Shown here piece after piece: positions 14,609 through 21,016 of a DNA stretch of 21,016 bases. The notes beneath the pieces were generated by a model, which saw nothing but the letters and a program-made list of their open reading frames with translations, made no database searches and was not told the DNA's origin. Each line of letters starts with the position of its first letter. Position 1 is the first letter of the stretch. Origin of the DNA: an uncultured Erysipelotrichaceae bacterium (lineage in GTDB: Bacteria > Bacillota_I > Bacilli_A > Erysipelotrichales > Erysipelotrichaceae). A program made the position numbers and the translations under genes. The DNA lies in assembly GCA_905201565.1 (NCBI GenBank), contig CAJKOS010000015.1, positions 1-21,016 on the forward strand, written 5' to 3'.

Positions 14609-15046
14609 TTATTCTACCCCATCGAGGTGGGCATCGAGCACACCTGGCAGTTCTTCAAGGGCTTCAATGACCCTGCTCACCGGACCGCTGAATGCCGAAA
14701 TGTCTAATGACAACAGGACATTTGCACGTCTTGCGACGGGCATTGCCTGGGAGATGGTCAATACGCTGATGGAATAGGTGCTGAGGGTGCTGAGCACGGA
14801 AGAAAGTGCACCACTTTCATCTTTGAGAAGTAAAGAAACAATCGCAATACGGTCATCTTTCCCACCACTCCAGGCAAAGACATAGTCCTTGTATTTGTAA
14901 TATGTATTGCGGGAAATACCGGTTTTCTGGGTTGCTTCGGTAATGGTGGAAACCTCATGGCGTTCCAGCAGGTTACGGGCTTCGATGACCTTCTCGAGAT
15001 ATTCGGGAAGGATTTTTTTATGGACAATCAGATAATCACTACTCAT
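14609..15046 (-). CDS. thrR: ThrR/PheB-type ACT-domain repressor (UPF0735)
   Basis: The 145 residues align end to end with Bacillus subtilis PheB, since renamed ThrR, a DNA-binding repressor of the hom-thrCB operon (established work, recalled without lookup). Visible parts are an N-terminal YLIVHKKILPE segment and a leucine-rich helix (EARNLLERHE). A helix-turn-helix-like unit follows (about 33-57, including TQKTGISRNTYYKYKDYVF), then an ACT domain from about 68 (IAIVSLLLKDESGALSSVL) to the end. It probably senses an amino acid, most plausibly threonine, through ACT. Its start overlaps the thrB stop as ATGA, with AGAGGT upstream, so it is co-translated with the enzymes it is expected to control. 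The regulatory role is inferred from family and position; the family call itself is strong. Confidence 0.88.
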   Translation of the reverse strand: MSSDYLIVHKKILPEYLEKVIEARNLLERHEVSTITEATQKTGISRNTYYKYKDYVFAWSGGKDDRIAIVSLLLKDESGALSSVLSTLSTYSISVLTISQAMPVARRANVLLSLDISAFSGPVSRVIEALEELPGVLDAHLDGVE

Positions 15047-15894
15047 TCATTTACCTCTATGATGCCATCGGATGGCATGACTTGTTGTACTTTCCATCCC
15101 ATTTGGGAAATGGTTTCTTCGGTTTTAGAAGAAATGGGCTGTTCTGTAATGGAAAGGCATGTGCTGCCTGAACCACTGATGAGAAATATGCCACTTGCAT
15201 CATTTGTGACAAGTGTTTTGATTGTATCAAAACCAGCGATCAATGTCTTGCGGTATGGCTCATGAAAATAGTCTGTACCAGCTTTTTTTAAAAGATCGAT
15301 ATCTCCCTTTGCCAGTGCATGCACAAGCAGTATGGCATGGGCGCTGTTCTTTGTGGCAATGGAGCGTGGGTAGCTTTCAGGTAATATCTTTCTAGCCTCT
15401 TCCGTGCTGACTTCAAAGCCAGGTATATAGACCGTGTAATGGAATTTGTCGGAAAGAGGAAGCTGTACACTTGTGTTTTCCATAGAAGCACATAAGCCAC
15501 CATAGACAGCAGGTGCGGCATTGTCGGGATGTCCTTCCATTTCTTCCGCAACCGCAAAGACGATGTCTTTATTGATGGATAGGTCAGAAAGAAGAAAGGC
15601 AGAAACGGAACCACCGACCAGTAAAGCAGCCGAGGAACCAAGCCCCCTGGATACCGGAATGTCACACTGGAATGTGGCTTCAATATGCATATCACATTTC
15701 AGGATGTCACATGTTTTATGGAATGCCTTGAGAAACAGGTTGTCGCTGTTATTGAAACGGGGATCTGTACCATGCAGGATGTCTTTGTCACTCATATTGA
15801 TGGTGAAGGTGTTATAGATATCCCATGCGATGCCAAGACAATCAAACCCAGGACCAATGTTTGCGGAAGTTGCCGGTACTTTAATCTTTTTCAT
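15043..15894 (-). CDS. thrB: Homoserine kinase
   Basis: This GHMP-superfamily kinase phosphorylates homoserine to O-phosphohomoserine, the fourth step from aspartate to threonine. The 283 residues begin KIKVPATSANIGPGFD, the GHMP N-terminal motif, followed by the ATP-binding loop PVSRGLGSSAALLVGG near 80-95 and a C-terminal SGSGSTCLSI motif. ATG 15894 is chosen because GAGGA lies 8 nt upstream; an in-frame TTG two codons earlier would be only 2 nt from that site. The start lies 14 bp inside the thrC coding region and the end overlaps the ThrR-like gene by 4 bp, so all three should be translationally coupled. Length and motifs are normal. Confidence 0.95.
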   Translation of the reverse strand: MKKIKVPATSANIGPGFDCLGIAWDIYNTFTINMSDKDILHGTDPRFNNSDNLFLKAFHKTCDILKCDMHIEATFQCDIPVSRGLGSSAALLVGGSVSAFLLSDLSINKDIVFAVAEEMEGHPDNAAPAVYGGLCASMENTSVQLPLSDKFHYTVYIPGFEVSTEEARKILPESYPRSIATKNSAHAILLVHALAKGDIDLLKKAGTDYFHEPYRKTLIAGFDTIKTLVTNDASGIFLISGSGSTCLSITEQPISSKTEETISQMGWKVQQVMPSDGIIEVNE

Positions 15895-17374
15895 GGGCAA
15901 TTTCCTCTAGTCTTGCTTTGATACGGGCTTTGCCATCTTCTTTATCGATAACTTCTGTAAACCGTACTTCCTTGTTCTTTAAGGAAGAAAGGTTTGCTGG
16001 AATTGTGGTATGACTGAAAGAAGAAAGAGCTGCCATAGCTTCATATTCATCTTCCATGTCTTCACCGGTGATGGCATTGTATACACTGCGGCTGAACTTA
16101 TAAGGAGAAGCTGTGGATAATACGATGGATGGTGTAGTATCACCTGTTTCTTTCTGGTATTGCTTCAAAGCCGCAAGTCCTACAGCAGTATGTGGATCGA
16201 TGACCACATGTTCATGCAGGAATGTATCGTGGATGGTTTGTTTACATTTGTCTTCATCACACCAGTAACCGATGAAGTCCTGCTGTATGGTGGATAGCAG
16301 GGAGTCCGGAATGGTGAACTGACCAGTTGTGTTAAGGTCGTGCATGAGCGTTTTGATGAGGTCTGTATCATAACCGGACGCAATGCACAACATGCGCTCG
16401 AGGTTGCTTGAAACAAGGATGTCCATGGATGGAGACATTGTCTTATAGAAGTTGCGGTTGGCATTATATGTGCCAGTGCTGAGGAAATCTGAGAGGACAT
16501 TGTTGCGGTTGGATGCACAGATCAGCTTTCCAACTGGCAGTCCTGCTTTTTTGGCAAGCCATCCGGCAAGGATATCCCCAAAGTTGCCGGTCGGTACGGC
16601 AAAGTTGACAGGTTCACCATAGTGAATGGTTCCATCTTCTACGAGTTTTGCATAAGATGAACAATAGTAGACAATCTGGGGGATGAGCCTTCCGGCATTG
16701 ATAGAATTGGCAGAAGAGATGGAAATGCCATGCAAGCCATTCAGAAGGTTGTTATCGCTGGAGGCTTCTTTGACCATTCTCTGACAGTCATCAAAGTTGC
16801 CTCTTACAGCAATCACTGCCACATTGTCACCATCGGCTGTGACCATCTGCTGTTTCTGAACGGCGGACACGCCAATTTGTGGATAGAAGACAGTGATGGC
16901 AGTGCCTTTGACATCCGCAAAGCCAGAAAGGGCAGCTTTTCCGGTATCCCCAGAAGTAGCGGTGAGGATGGCGATGGTGTTATGGTCATCTTCCATTTCC
17001 TTTGCCTTTAATAAAAGGTGGGGAAGGATGGTCAGGGCAAGGTCTTTGAAGGCACTTGTTGGTCCATGCCACAGTTCCATAAGATGACAATCGTTCAGCT
17101 TCTTTAAGGGAACGATGGAAGGATCGTCAAACTTTGTATCGTAGGCATTTGTGATACAGGTGTTGAGATCTTCTTTTGTGTAGTCATTGAGGAAATAAGA
17201 GAGAACTGCAAGGGCAATGTCCTGATAGGATCTGCCTTTGAGCAGTTCTTCGCTGATGAATGGTTCAATGCTTGCGGGTGTATATAAACCTCCATCTTCC
17301 GCAAGTCCGCTGATGATGGCATTGTGGCTGTCTGTGAGGTTGTTTTTGTTTCTTGTACTGATGTAATGCGGCAT
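15881..17374 (-). CDS. thrC: Threonine synthase
   Basis: This PLP enzyme converts O-phosphohomoserine to threonine, the last pathway step. The 497-residue form matches the longer yeast-like class. Its N-terminus (YISTRNKNN, then GLAEDGGLYTP) is diagnostic. The PLP lysine is K110 in GPTSAFKDLAL, the phosphate-binding loop is SGDTGKAA (141-148), and NFGDILAGWLAKKAGLP follows. The chosen ATG at 17374 has AGGGAGG (within plus-strand 17380-17386) 5 nt upstream; the longer open frame (to 17659) would run through the divergent promoter region and into hom. It is the first gene of the minus-strand threonine operon. Some ThrC proteins also have threonine dehydratase activity, which the sequence alone cannot show. 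Confidence 0.96.
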   Translation of the reverse strand: MPHYISTRNKNNLTDSHNAIISGLAEDGGLYTPASIEPFISEELLKGRSYQDIALAVLSYFLNDYTKEDLNTCITNAYDTKFDDPSIVPLKKLNDCHLMELWHGPTSAFKDLALTILPHLLLKAKEMEDDHNTIAILTATSGDTGKAALSGFADVKGTAITVFYPQIGVSAVQKQQMVTADGDNVAVIAVRGNFDDCQRMVKEASSDNNLLNGLHGISISSANSINAGRLIPQIVYYCSSYAKLVEDGTIHYGEPVNFAVPTGNFGDILAGWLAKKAGLPVGKLICASNRNNVLSDFLSTGTYNANRNFYKTMSPSMDILVSSNLERMLCIASGYDTDLIKTLMHDLNTTGQFTIPDSLLSTIQQDFIGYWCDEDKCKQTIHDTFLHEHVVIDPHTAVGLAALKQYQKETGDTTPSIVLSTASPYKFSRSVYNAITGEDMEDEYEAMAALSSFSHTTIPANLSSLKNKEVRFTEVIDKEDGKARIKARLEEIAHEKD

Positions 17375-17385
17375 AAAATCCTCCC

Positions 17386-17414
17386 TTGTATTCACTTCCC
17401 GATCATGATACACT
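17386..17414 (+). promoter_or_regulatory. Candidate promoter of the hom-aspartate kinase-asd operon
   Basis: TTGTAT (17386-17391) is followed after exactly 17 bp by TACACT (17409-17414), and TG-A precedes the latter, giving an extended -10. The leader would be about 40 nt and would contain the dyad at 17435-17453. The -10 overlaps the opposing thrC -10. Confidence 0.4.
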
Positions 17415-17433
17415 GTCCACGTTACAAAAACAA
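17405..17433 (-). promoter_or_regulatory. Candidate promoter of the thrC-thrB-thrR operon
   Basis: On the minus strand TTGTTT (plus-strand 17428-17433) and TATCAT (17405-17410) are separated by exactly 17 bp. Transcription would start near 17398, about 24 nt before the thrC ATG. An 8-bp palindrome ATCATGAT (17402-17409) overlaps the -10. Confidence 0.5.
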
Positions 17434-17434
17434 G

Positions 17435-17453
17435 TGTATTTGAAATAAATACA
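17435..17453. promoter_or_regulatory. Perfect inverted repeat TGTATTT-N5-AAATACA, candidate operator
   Basis: Two 7-bp arms (17435-17441, 17447-17453) lie around a 5-nt spacer, with the second arm touching the hom AGGAGG. Further TGTATT-like half-sites occur at 17387-17392 (same orientation) and 17407-17412 (opposite, TGTATC). It could be a repressor site, for example for the ThrR-like protein, or an RNA hairpin next to the ribosome-binding site. Confidence 0.5.
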
Positions 17454-17462
17454 GGAGGCGGT

Positions 17463-18611
17463 ATGAAACAGATCAAAGTCGGACTGCTTGGACATGGTGT
17501 TGTGGGCAGTGGTGTAACAGATATTCTTGATGGATTGGATGGTGTACAGGTAAAGTCCTTTCTTGTCAAAGACTTGTCGGAATCGGATGATCCCCGTTGT
17601 ACAACAGATCCATCTGTAATCCTTGACGATCCAGAAATTGATATTGTCGCTGAATGCATGGGTGGTATTGAACCAGCAGCTTCTTATGTCATGCGGGCAA
17701 TCGAAAATGGAAAACATGTGGTGACTTCCAACAAGAAAATGCTTGCGTCAAGTGCAGAGAAGCTGTTCTCACTGGCAAAGGATAAGCATGTGCGCGTTGG
17801 CTTTGAGGCAACATGTGGTGGTGGCATACCGTGGATGGACAATCTTGCAAGAATCCGCAGGATTGATGAAATATCCGCATTCCATGGTATTTTCAATGGC
17901 ACAACGAATTTCATCCTTTCCCGGATGACTTCTTCTGGTGCTTCTTTTGCGGAGATGCTTAAGGAAGCACAGAGGCTCGGTTATGCGGAAAGAGATCCAA
18001 AGGATGATATTGAGGGTTATGATGTGCGCTATAAGGTAATGTTATCGGGTCTTGCTGCGTTTGATGCGCTTGTTGATGAGGAAGAAATCATTATGCATGG
18101 CATTAAAACCATCACAGAAGAAGATGTTGCATGTGCCAAAGCGATGGGCAGGGTGTGTAAGCTTGTTGGCAGTGCTTTGAAGCAGGAAGATACCATTGGT
18201 GCTATGGTCATGCCGGTCTTTTTGAAGAATGATGATCCGCTATCGGCTGTCTCTTTGAACTACAACATGTTAACAAGTGTTTCCGACACACTTGGTACTG
18301 CTTCTTTCTATGGACAGGGGGCAGGCAGTCTTCCAACAGCACATGCGGTAGTACAGGATATCCTCGATATTGCATATGATGTACCAGTGGTGGAAAGAAC
18401 CATGCATGTATGTCGTGTGGACAACCAGAAATACACTTCCCGTTACTACATCCGCACAAAGAAACCGGTCATCTTCTCAGCAATCATAGACCATGCCCTG
18501 TCTGAAAACAGTTTTGTGACAAAGCCTGTTTCCCTTGTGGAAGTGGAACAGTTTATCTGTACAGCAGAGGATGAAAGCCTGTTTGTGGCAGAGGTGCAGG
18601 GCGATGATTAA
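17463..18611 (+). CDS. hom: Homoserine dehydrogenase, short form
   Basis: The enzyme reduces aspartate-semialdehyde to homoserine with NAD(P)H. The 382 residues show the Rossmann loop GLLGHGVVGSGV (7-18), TSNKKML (88-94), FNGTTNFIL (144-152), and RDPKDDIEGYD (177-187) with the likely catalytic lysine K191. The core ends at GQGAGSLPTAHAVVQDI (284-300). Bacillus-type enzymes of about 430 residues carry a full C-terminal ACT domain. Here only about 60 residues follow YTSRYYIR and they lack the DxPGVL-type loop, so the ACT domain is shortened or degenerate. ATG 17463 follows AGGAGG (17453-17458). The gene leads the plus-strand operon, and its end overlaps the aspartate kinase start by 8 nt. Confidence 0.95.
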   Translation: MKQIKVGLLGHGVVGSGVTDILDGLDGVQVKSFLVKDLSESDDPRCTTDPSVILDDPEIDIVAECMGGIEPAASYVMRAIENGKHVVTSNKKMLASSAEKLFSLAKDKHVRVGFEATCGGGIPWMDNLARIRRIDEISAFHGIFNGTTNFILSRMTSSGASFAEMLKEAQRLGYAERDPKDDIEGYDVRYKVMLSGLAAFDALVDEEEIIMHGIKTITEEDVACAKAMGRVCKLVGSALKQEDTIGAMVMPVFLKNDDPLSAVSLNYNMLTSVSDTLGTASFYGQGAGSLPTAHAVVQDILDIAYDVPVVERTMHVCRVDNQKYTSRYYIRTKKPVIFSAIIDHALSENSFVTKPVSLVEVEQFICTAEDESLFVAEVQGDD

Positions 18612-19944
18612 GGTAGTCAAGTTTGGTGGTTCCAGTGTTGCTTCTACGGAACAGTTTGAAAAGGTAAAAAAGATCATTGAGGCAGATGATGATCGCAAGT
18701 TCATCATCACGTCTGCCTGTGGAAGAATCAACCGGGAAGATTATAAGGTAACCGATCTTCTCTATCTCATTGAAGCCCATATCCGCTATGGTGTTTCTTA
18801 TACATCGTTGTTTGATCAGGTAAAGGCAAAGTATTATGGCATTCAGAAGGCACTTGGCTTGAAGGTGGATCTTGATAGTGAGTTTGCCTCTATTGAGAAA
18901 CTGATTGAACGTCATGAGACGACGGATTATCTTGTAAGCCGTGGTGAATATCTTGCGGGTAAGTTGTTGGCGGAATATCTCGATGCCCAGTTTGTGGACG
19001 CAAGGGACGTCATTGCCTTTGGGTATGATGGCAAGGTGGACATGGAACGTACGGAAGAACAGATCAAGGCAAGGTGTGAAAAGGGAAGAAGAATTGTGAT
19101 TCCTGGTTTCTATGGAGCTTTGCCAAATGGTGTGATTCGTGTCATGCCACGTGGTGGTTCGGATATTACCGGTTCGATTGTGGCAAGTGCGGTGAATGCG
19201 GATGTGTATGAAAACTGGACGGATGTTTCAGGCTTTATGGTAGCTGATCCAAGAATCATCGATCATCCATTGCGCATACCTTGTATTACGTATGCCGAAC
19301 TCAGGGAAATGTCCTACATGGGTGCCAATGTCCTGCATGATGATGCGGTGTTCCCGGTGCGGATGAAGAACATTCCGATCAATATCCGCAATACAAATGA
19401 GCCGGATAATCCCGGTACGATGATCACCGATGATTGTGAGGCGTTTGATAAGAAATATCCACCCCATGCCATTACCGGTGTGACGGGGAGAAGAAACTTT
19501 ACGATCATCACATTGATCAAGGCACATAGTTCTACGGAAGTGGGATTCTTGCGGAAGATCCTTTCCATCTTTGAGAAGTACAATGTTTCCATTGAACAGG
19601 TACCGATCAGTGTTGATACATTTTCTGTGATTATGGAGAGTGATTATGTTTCTTCCTGTCTTTATGACATTGTGGGAGATCTGAAGAAGGATTTATCACC
19701 GGATGAGCTGCGGATTGAGGAACATATTTCCCTGATTGCCATGGTTGGAAGAGAGATGCGCAACCGTCCTGGTATGTCTGGTGCACTGCTTTCCGAGTGT
19801 GGCAGAAACCATATCAATATCCGTACCATTTCCCAGAGTTCCCATGAGCTTTCGGTGATTATCGGTGTCAATGATGCGGACTTTGAGAAAGCAATCCGTG
19901 CTATATACGATACATTTATTATGGAGGAGAAAAAGGGAAGATGA
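18604..19944 (+). CDS. Aspartate kinase, monofunctional, with two ACT domains
   Basis: The enzyme phosphorylates aspartate, the committed step to threonine, lysine and methionine. The 446 residues start MIKVVKFGGSSVAS, the family signature. Then come FIITSACGRINREDYKVTDLLY (33-54), the SRGEYLAGKLLAEYL substrate region, PGFYGALPNGVIRVMPRGGSD-type catalytic sequence, and NVLHDDAVFPVRM. Two tandem ACT modules follow, from about 291 (FTIITLIKAHSSTEVGFL) and about 372 (HISLIAMVGREM...), the usual site of lysine or threonine feedback. ATG 18604 fits the conserved N-terminus; the open frame extends 23 codons upstream but only inside hom. Start overlaps hom by 8 nt and the end overlaps asd by 4 nt. 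Company with hom suggests a threonine-pathway isozyme, but the effector cannot be told from sequence. Confidence 0.95.
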   Translation: MIKVVKFGGSSVASTEQFEKVKKIIEADDDRKFIITSACGRINREDYKVTDLLYLIEAHIRYGVSYTSLFDQVKAKYYGIQKALGLKVDLDSEFASIEKLIERHETTDYLVSRGEYLAGKLLAEYLDAQFVDARDVIAFGYDGKVDMERTEEQIKARCEKGRRIVIPGFYGALPNGVIRVMPRGGSDITGSIVASAVNADVYENWTDVSGFMVADPRIIDHPLRIPCITYAELREMSYMGANVLHDDAVFPVRMKNIPINIRNTNEPDNPGTMITDDCEAFDKKYPPHAITGVTGRRNFTIITLIKAHSSTEVGFLRKILSIFEKYNVSIEQVPISVDTFSVIMESDYVSSCLYDIVGDLKKDLSPDELRIEEHISLIAMVGREMRNRPGMSGALLSECGRNHINIRTISQSSHELSVIIGVNDADFEKAIRAIYDTFIMEEKKGR

Positions 19945-20930
19945 CACGTGTAGGAATAGTGGGGGCTACTGGTGCTGTGGGAAGACAGATGCTGGAATGC
20001 CTTCTGGAAAGAGAGTATAGGAAAGAGGATATTCGTCTTTTTGCCTCAGAACGTTCTGTTGGCAAGACCATTCCCTATGGCAATGAACAACTGGTTTGTG
20101 AAAAGGTAGAAGAAGGGTGTTTTGATGGACTGGACTTTGTATTGGGTGCTGTTTCCAATGCTTTGTCAAAGGAATATGCGCCTATGATCAAAAAGGCAGG
20201 TGCTGTCTATATCGATAATTCCAGTGCTTTCCGCCTCGAAGAAGATGTACCGCTTGTTGTACCGGAGATCAATGGAGCTGATGCCTTAAACCATCATGGT
20301 ATCATTGCCAATCCGAATTGTTCGACCATCATTGCAATGATGGCAATTGCCCCAATCCATGCCCTTTCACCAGTAGAGGCTATTGTGGCTTCTACCTATC
20401 AGGCAGTCAGTGGTGCTGGTATGGGAGGTATTGCAGAGCTTTCTGAACAGGTGGAGAATATCAGAAGAGGCAACCCTGTTACACCTGACCTGTTTCCTTC
20501 TCAGATTGCCTATAACTGCATCGCTTCGATTGGCAGTATGACAGACAATGGTTATACAACAGAAGAGATGAAGATGCAGAATGAAGGCAGAAGGTTATTG
20601 CATAACAAAGACCTTATGGTGTCCTGTACATGTGTTCGTGTGCCGGTGTTCCGTTCCCATTCTGTTTCGGTGTCCCTTGTGACAAAGGATAAGCTGGACC
20701 TCGATGAGGTCAGAAAGTCTATTTCAGCCTTTGATGGTGATGTGCTGGTGGAAGATCATGTGCCTACACCACTTGAGACAAGCAACCAGGATAAGGTATA
20801 TGTTGGCAGAATCCGGCGGGATCTTTTGTCTGAAAAGGGTATTTCTTTGTGGTGTTGTGGTGATCAGATCCGCAAAGGTGCCGCAAGTAATGCAGTTGAG
20901 ATAATGGATTATATGTTACAGCACGCCTGA
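19941..20930 (+). CDS. asd: Aspartate-semialdehyde dehydrogenase
   Basis: The enzyme reduces aspartyl phosphate to aspartate-semialdehyde with NADPH. The 329 residues show the dinucleotide loop VGIVGATGAVGRQML (4-18), SERSVGK (37-42, coenzyme 2'-phosphate area), DNSSAFRLEEDVPLVVPEIN (92-111), the active-site cysteine C127 in NPNCSTI, QAVSGAGMGG (154-163), and the acid/base histidine H240 in FRSHS. Length is normal. It begins with an ATGA overlap with the aspartate kinase stop and has AAAAGGGA just upstream. It completes the set of pathway enzymes in the locus. No terminator is seen in the 41 nt before the next gene, but a new promoter is. Confidence 0.97.
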   Translation: MTRVGIVGATGAVGRQMLECLLEREYRKEDIRLFASERSVGKTIPYGNEQLVCEKVEEGCFDGLDFVLGAVSNALSKEYAPMIKKAGAVYIDNSSAFRLEEDVPLVVPEINGADALNHHGIIANPNCSTIIAMMAIAPIHALSPVEAIVASTYQAVSGAGMGGIAELSEQVENIRRGNPVTPDLFPSQIAYNCIASIGSMTDNGYTTEEMKMQNEGRRLLHNKDLMVSCTCVRVPVFRSHSVSVSLVTKDKLDLDEVRKSISAFDGDVLVEDHVPTPLETSNQDKVYVGRIRRDLLSEKGISLWCCGDQIRKGAASNAVEIMDYMLQHA

Positions 20931-20932
20931 TG

Positions 20933-20941
20933 TGGTATGAT
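20933..20941 (+). promoter_or_regulatory. Extended -10 promoter for the gene at the window end
   Basis: TG-G-TATGAT begins 3 nt after the asd stop. Transcription would start near 20948, about 24 nt before the ATG at 20972. A TTACA-containing stretch near 20915-20920 could act as a poor -35. Confidence 0.5.
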
Positions 20942-20971
20942 AATGACAAGATAAAAGTAGAGGTAAATGAT

Positions 20972-21016
20972 ATGTTTCGTAAAACTGTATTTGGCGTTCT
21001 CGCCGTTGCGGCAGGG
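20972..21016 (+). CDS. N-terminus of a probable exported or membrane protein, cut by the window end
   Basis: Only 15 codons are visible (MFRKTVFGVLAVAAG). AGAGGT sits 7 nt upstream of the ATG and an extended -10 lies at 20933-20941. The short basic n-region (FRK) followed by an alanine/valine-rich hydrophobic run looks like the start of a signal peptide or lipoprotein leader. The product cannot be identified. Confidence 0.6.
   Translation, partial: MFRKTVFGVLAVAAG

Noticed and set aside
17375..17462. T-box or riboswitch leader controlling threonine genes
   Set aside because: The divergent gap is only 88 bp with no room for a T-box, and no specifier or antiterminator structure is visible.
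17375..17659. Upstream extension of threonine synthase into hom
   Set aside because: The conserved N-terminus YISTRNKNN starts right after the ATG at 17374, which has an AGGGAGG. The extension is antisense to hom.
18535..18603. 23-codon N-terminal extension of aspartate kinase
   Set aside because: It lies in the overlapping hom sequence and precedes the conserved MIKVVKFGGSS start.
1..21016. Mobile elements, CRISPR arrays, phage genes, tRNA or rRNA genes, defence islands
   Set aside because: No transposase or integrase sequence, spaced direct repeats, cloverleaf sequence or long terminal repeats were seen. Gene content is core metabolism and repair.

Overview
The window is 21 kb of densely packed bacterial chromosome with moderate GC. 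It carries core metabolism and DNA-repair genes on both strands, with gaps mostly under 100 bp and many ATGA-type overlaps. Strong AGGAGG ribosome-binding sites, extended -10 promoters (TGnTATAAT), a clostridial-type glutamate dehydrogenase, a two-subunit iron-sulfur serine dehydratase and a PheB/ThrR-type ACT protein all point to a low-to-mid GC member of the Bacillota. I cannot place the genus from sequence alone; an anaerobic gut-type Clostridia or Erysipelotrichia is my guess. I see no mobile element, CRISPR array, rRNA, tRNA, riboswitch or frameshifted gene, and no gene-free stretch longer than 300 bases.

Layout. (1) 1-1348: the 3' part of glutamate dehydrogenase, ending in a strong terminator. 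(2) 1353-7410, plus strand: a lipid kinase of the diacylglycerol kinase family, then sbcD and sbcC (double-strand break nuclease) and an unrecognised polytopic membrane protein. These look like one operon. (3) 7412-10648, minus strand: a SWIM zinc-finger SNF2 helicase. (4) 10699-12566, plus strand: a DUF1294 membrane protein followed by both subunits of L-serine dehydratase. (5) 12576-12941, minus strand: a small membrane protein, divergent from a DMT/EamA transporter at 12998-13891. (6) 13892-17374, minus strand: threonine synthase, homoserine kinase, a ThrR-like ACT/helix-turn-helix repressor and a degenerate cytidylate-kinase-like protein. (7) 17463-20930, plus strand: homoserine dehydrogenase, aspartate kinase and aspartate-semialdehyde dehydrogenase. 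(8) From 20972, the first 15 codons of a gene with a signal-like N-terminus.

How the genes work together. Regions 6 and 7 contain all five enzymes that convert aspartate to threonine. They sit in two divergent operons that share an 88-bp control region, and the likely repressor is encoded inside one of the operons. The control region holds overlapping -10 candidates and a perfect TGTATTT-N5-AAATACA dyad next to the hom ribosome-binding site.

I found no clearly new biological system. The observations most worth a second look are the self-contained ThrR-like circuit and its candidate operator, and two genes whose -10 box lies exactly 7 nt before the ATG with no ribosome-binding site (candidate leaderless mRNAs). 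Also notable are three tail-to-tail gene junctions where the A-rich lysine codons ending one gene supply the T-tract of the opposing gene's terminator.
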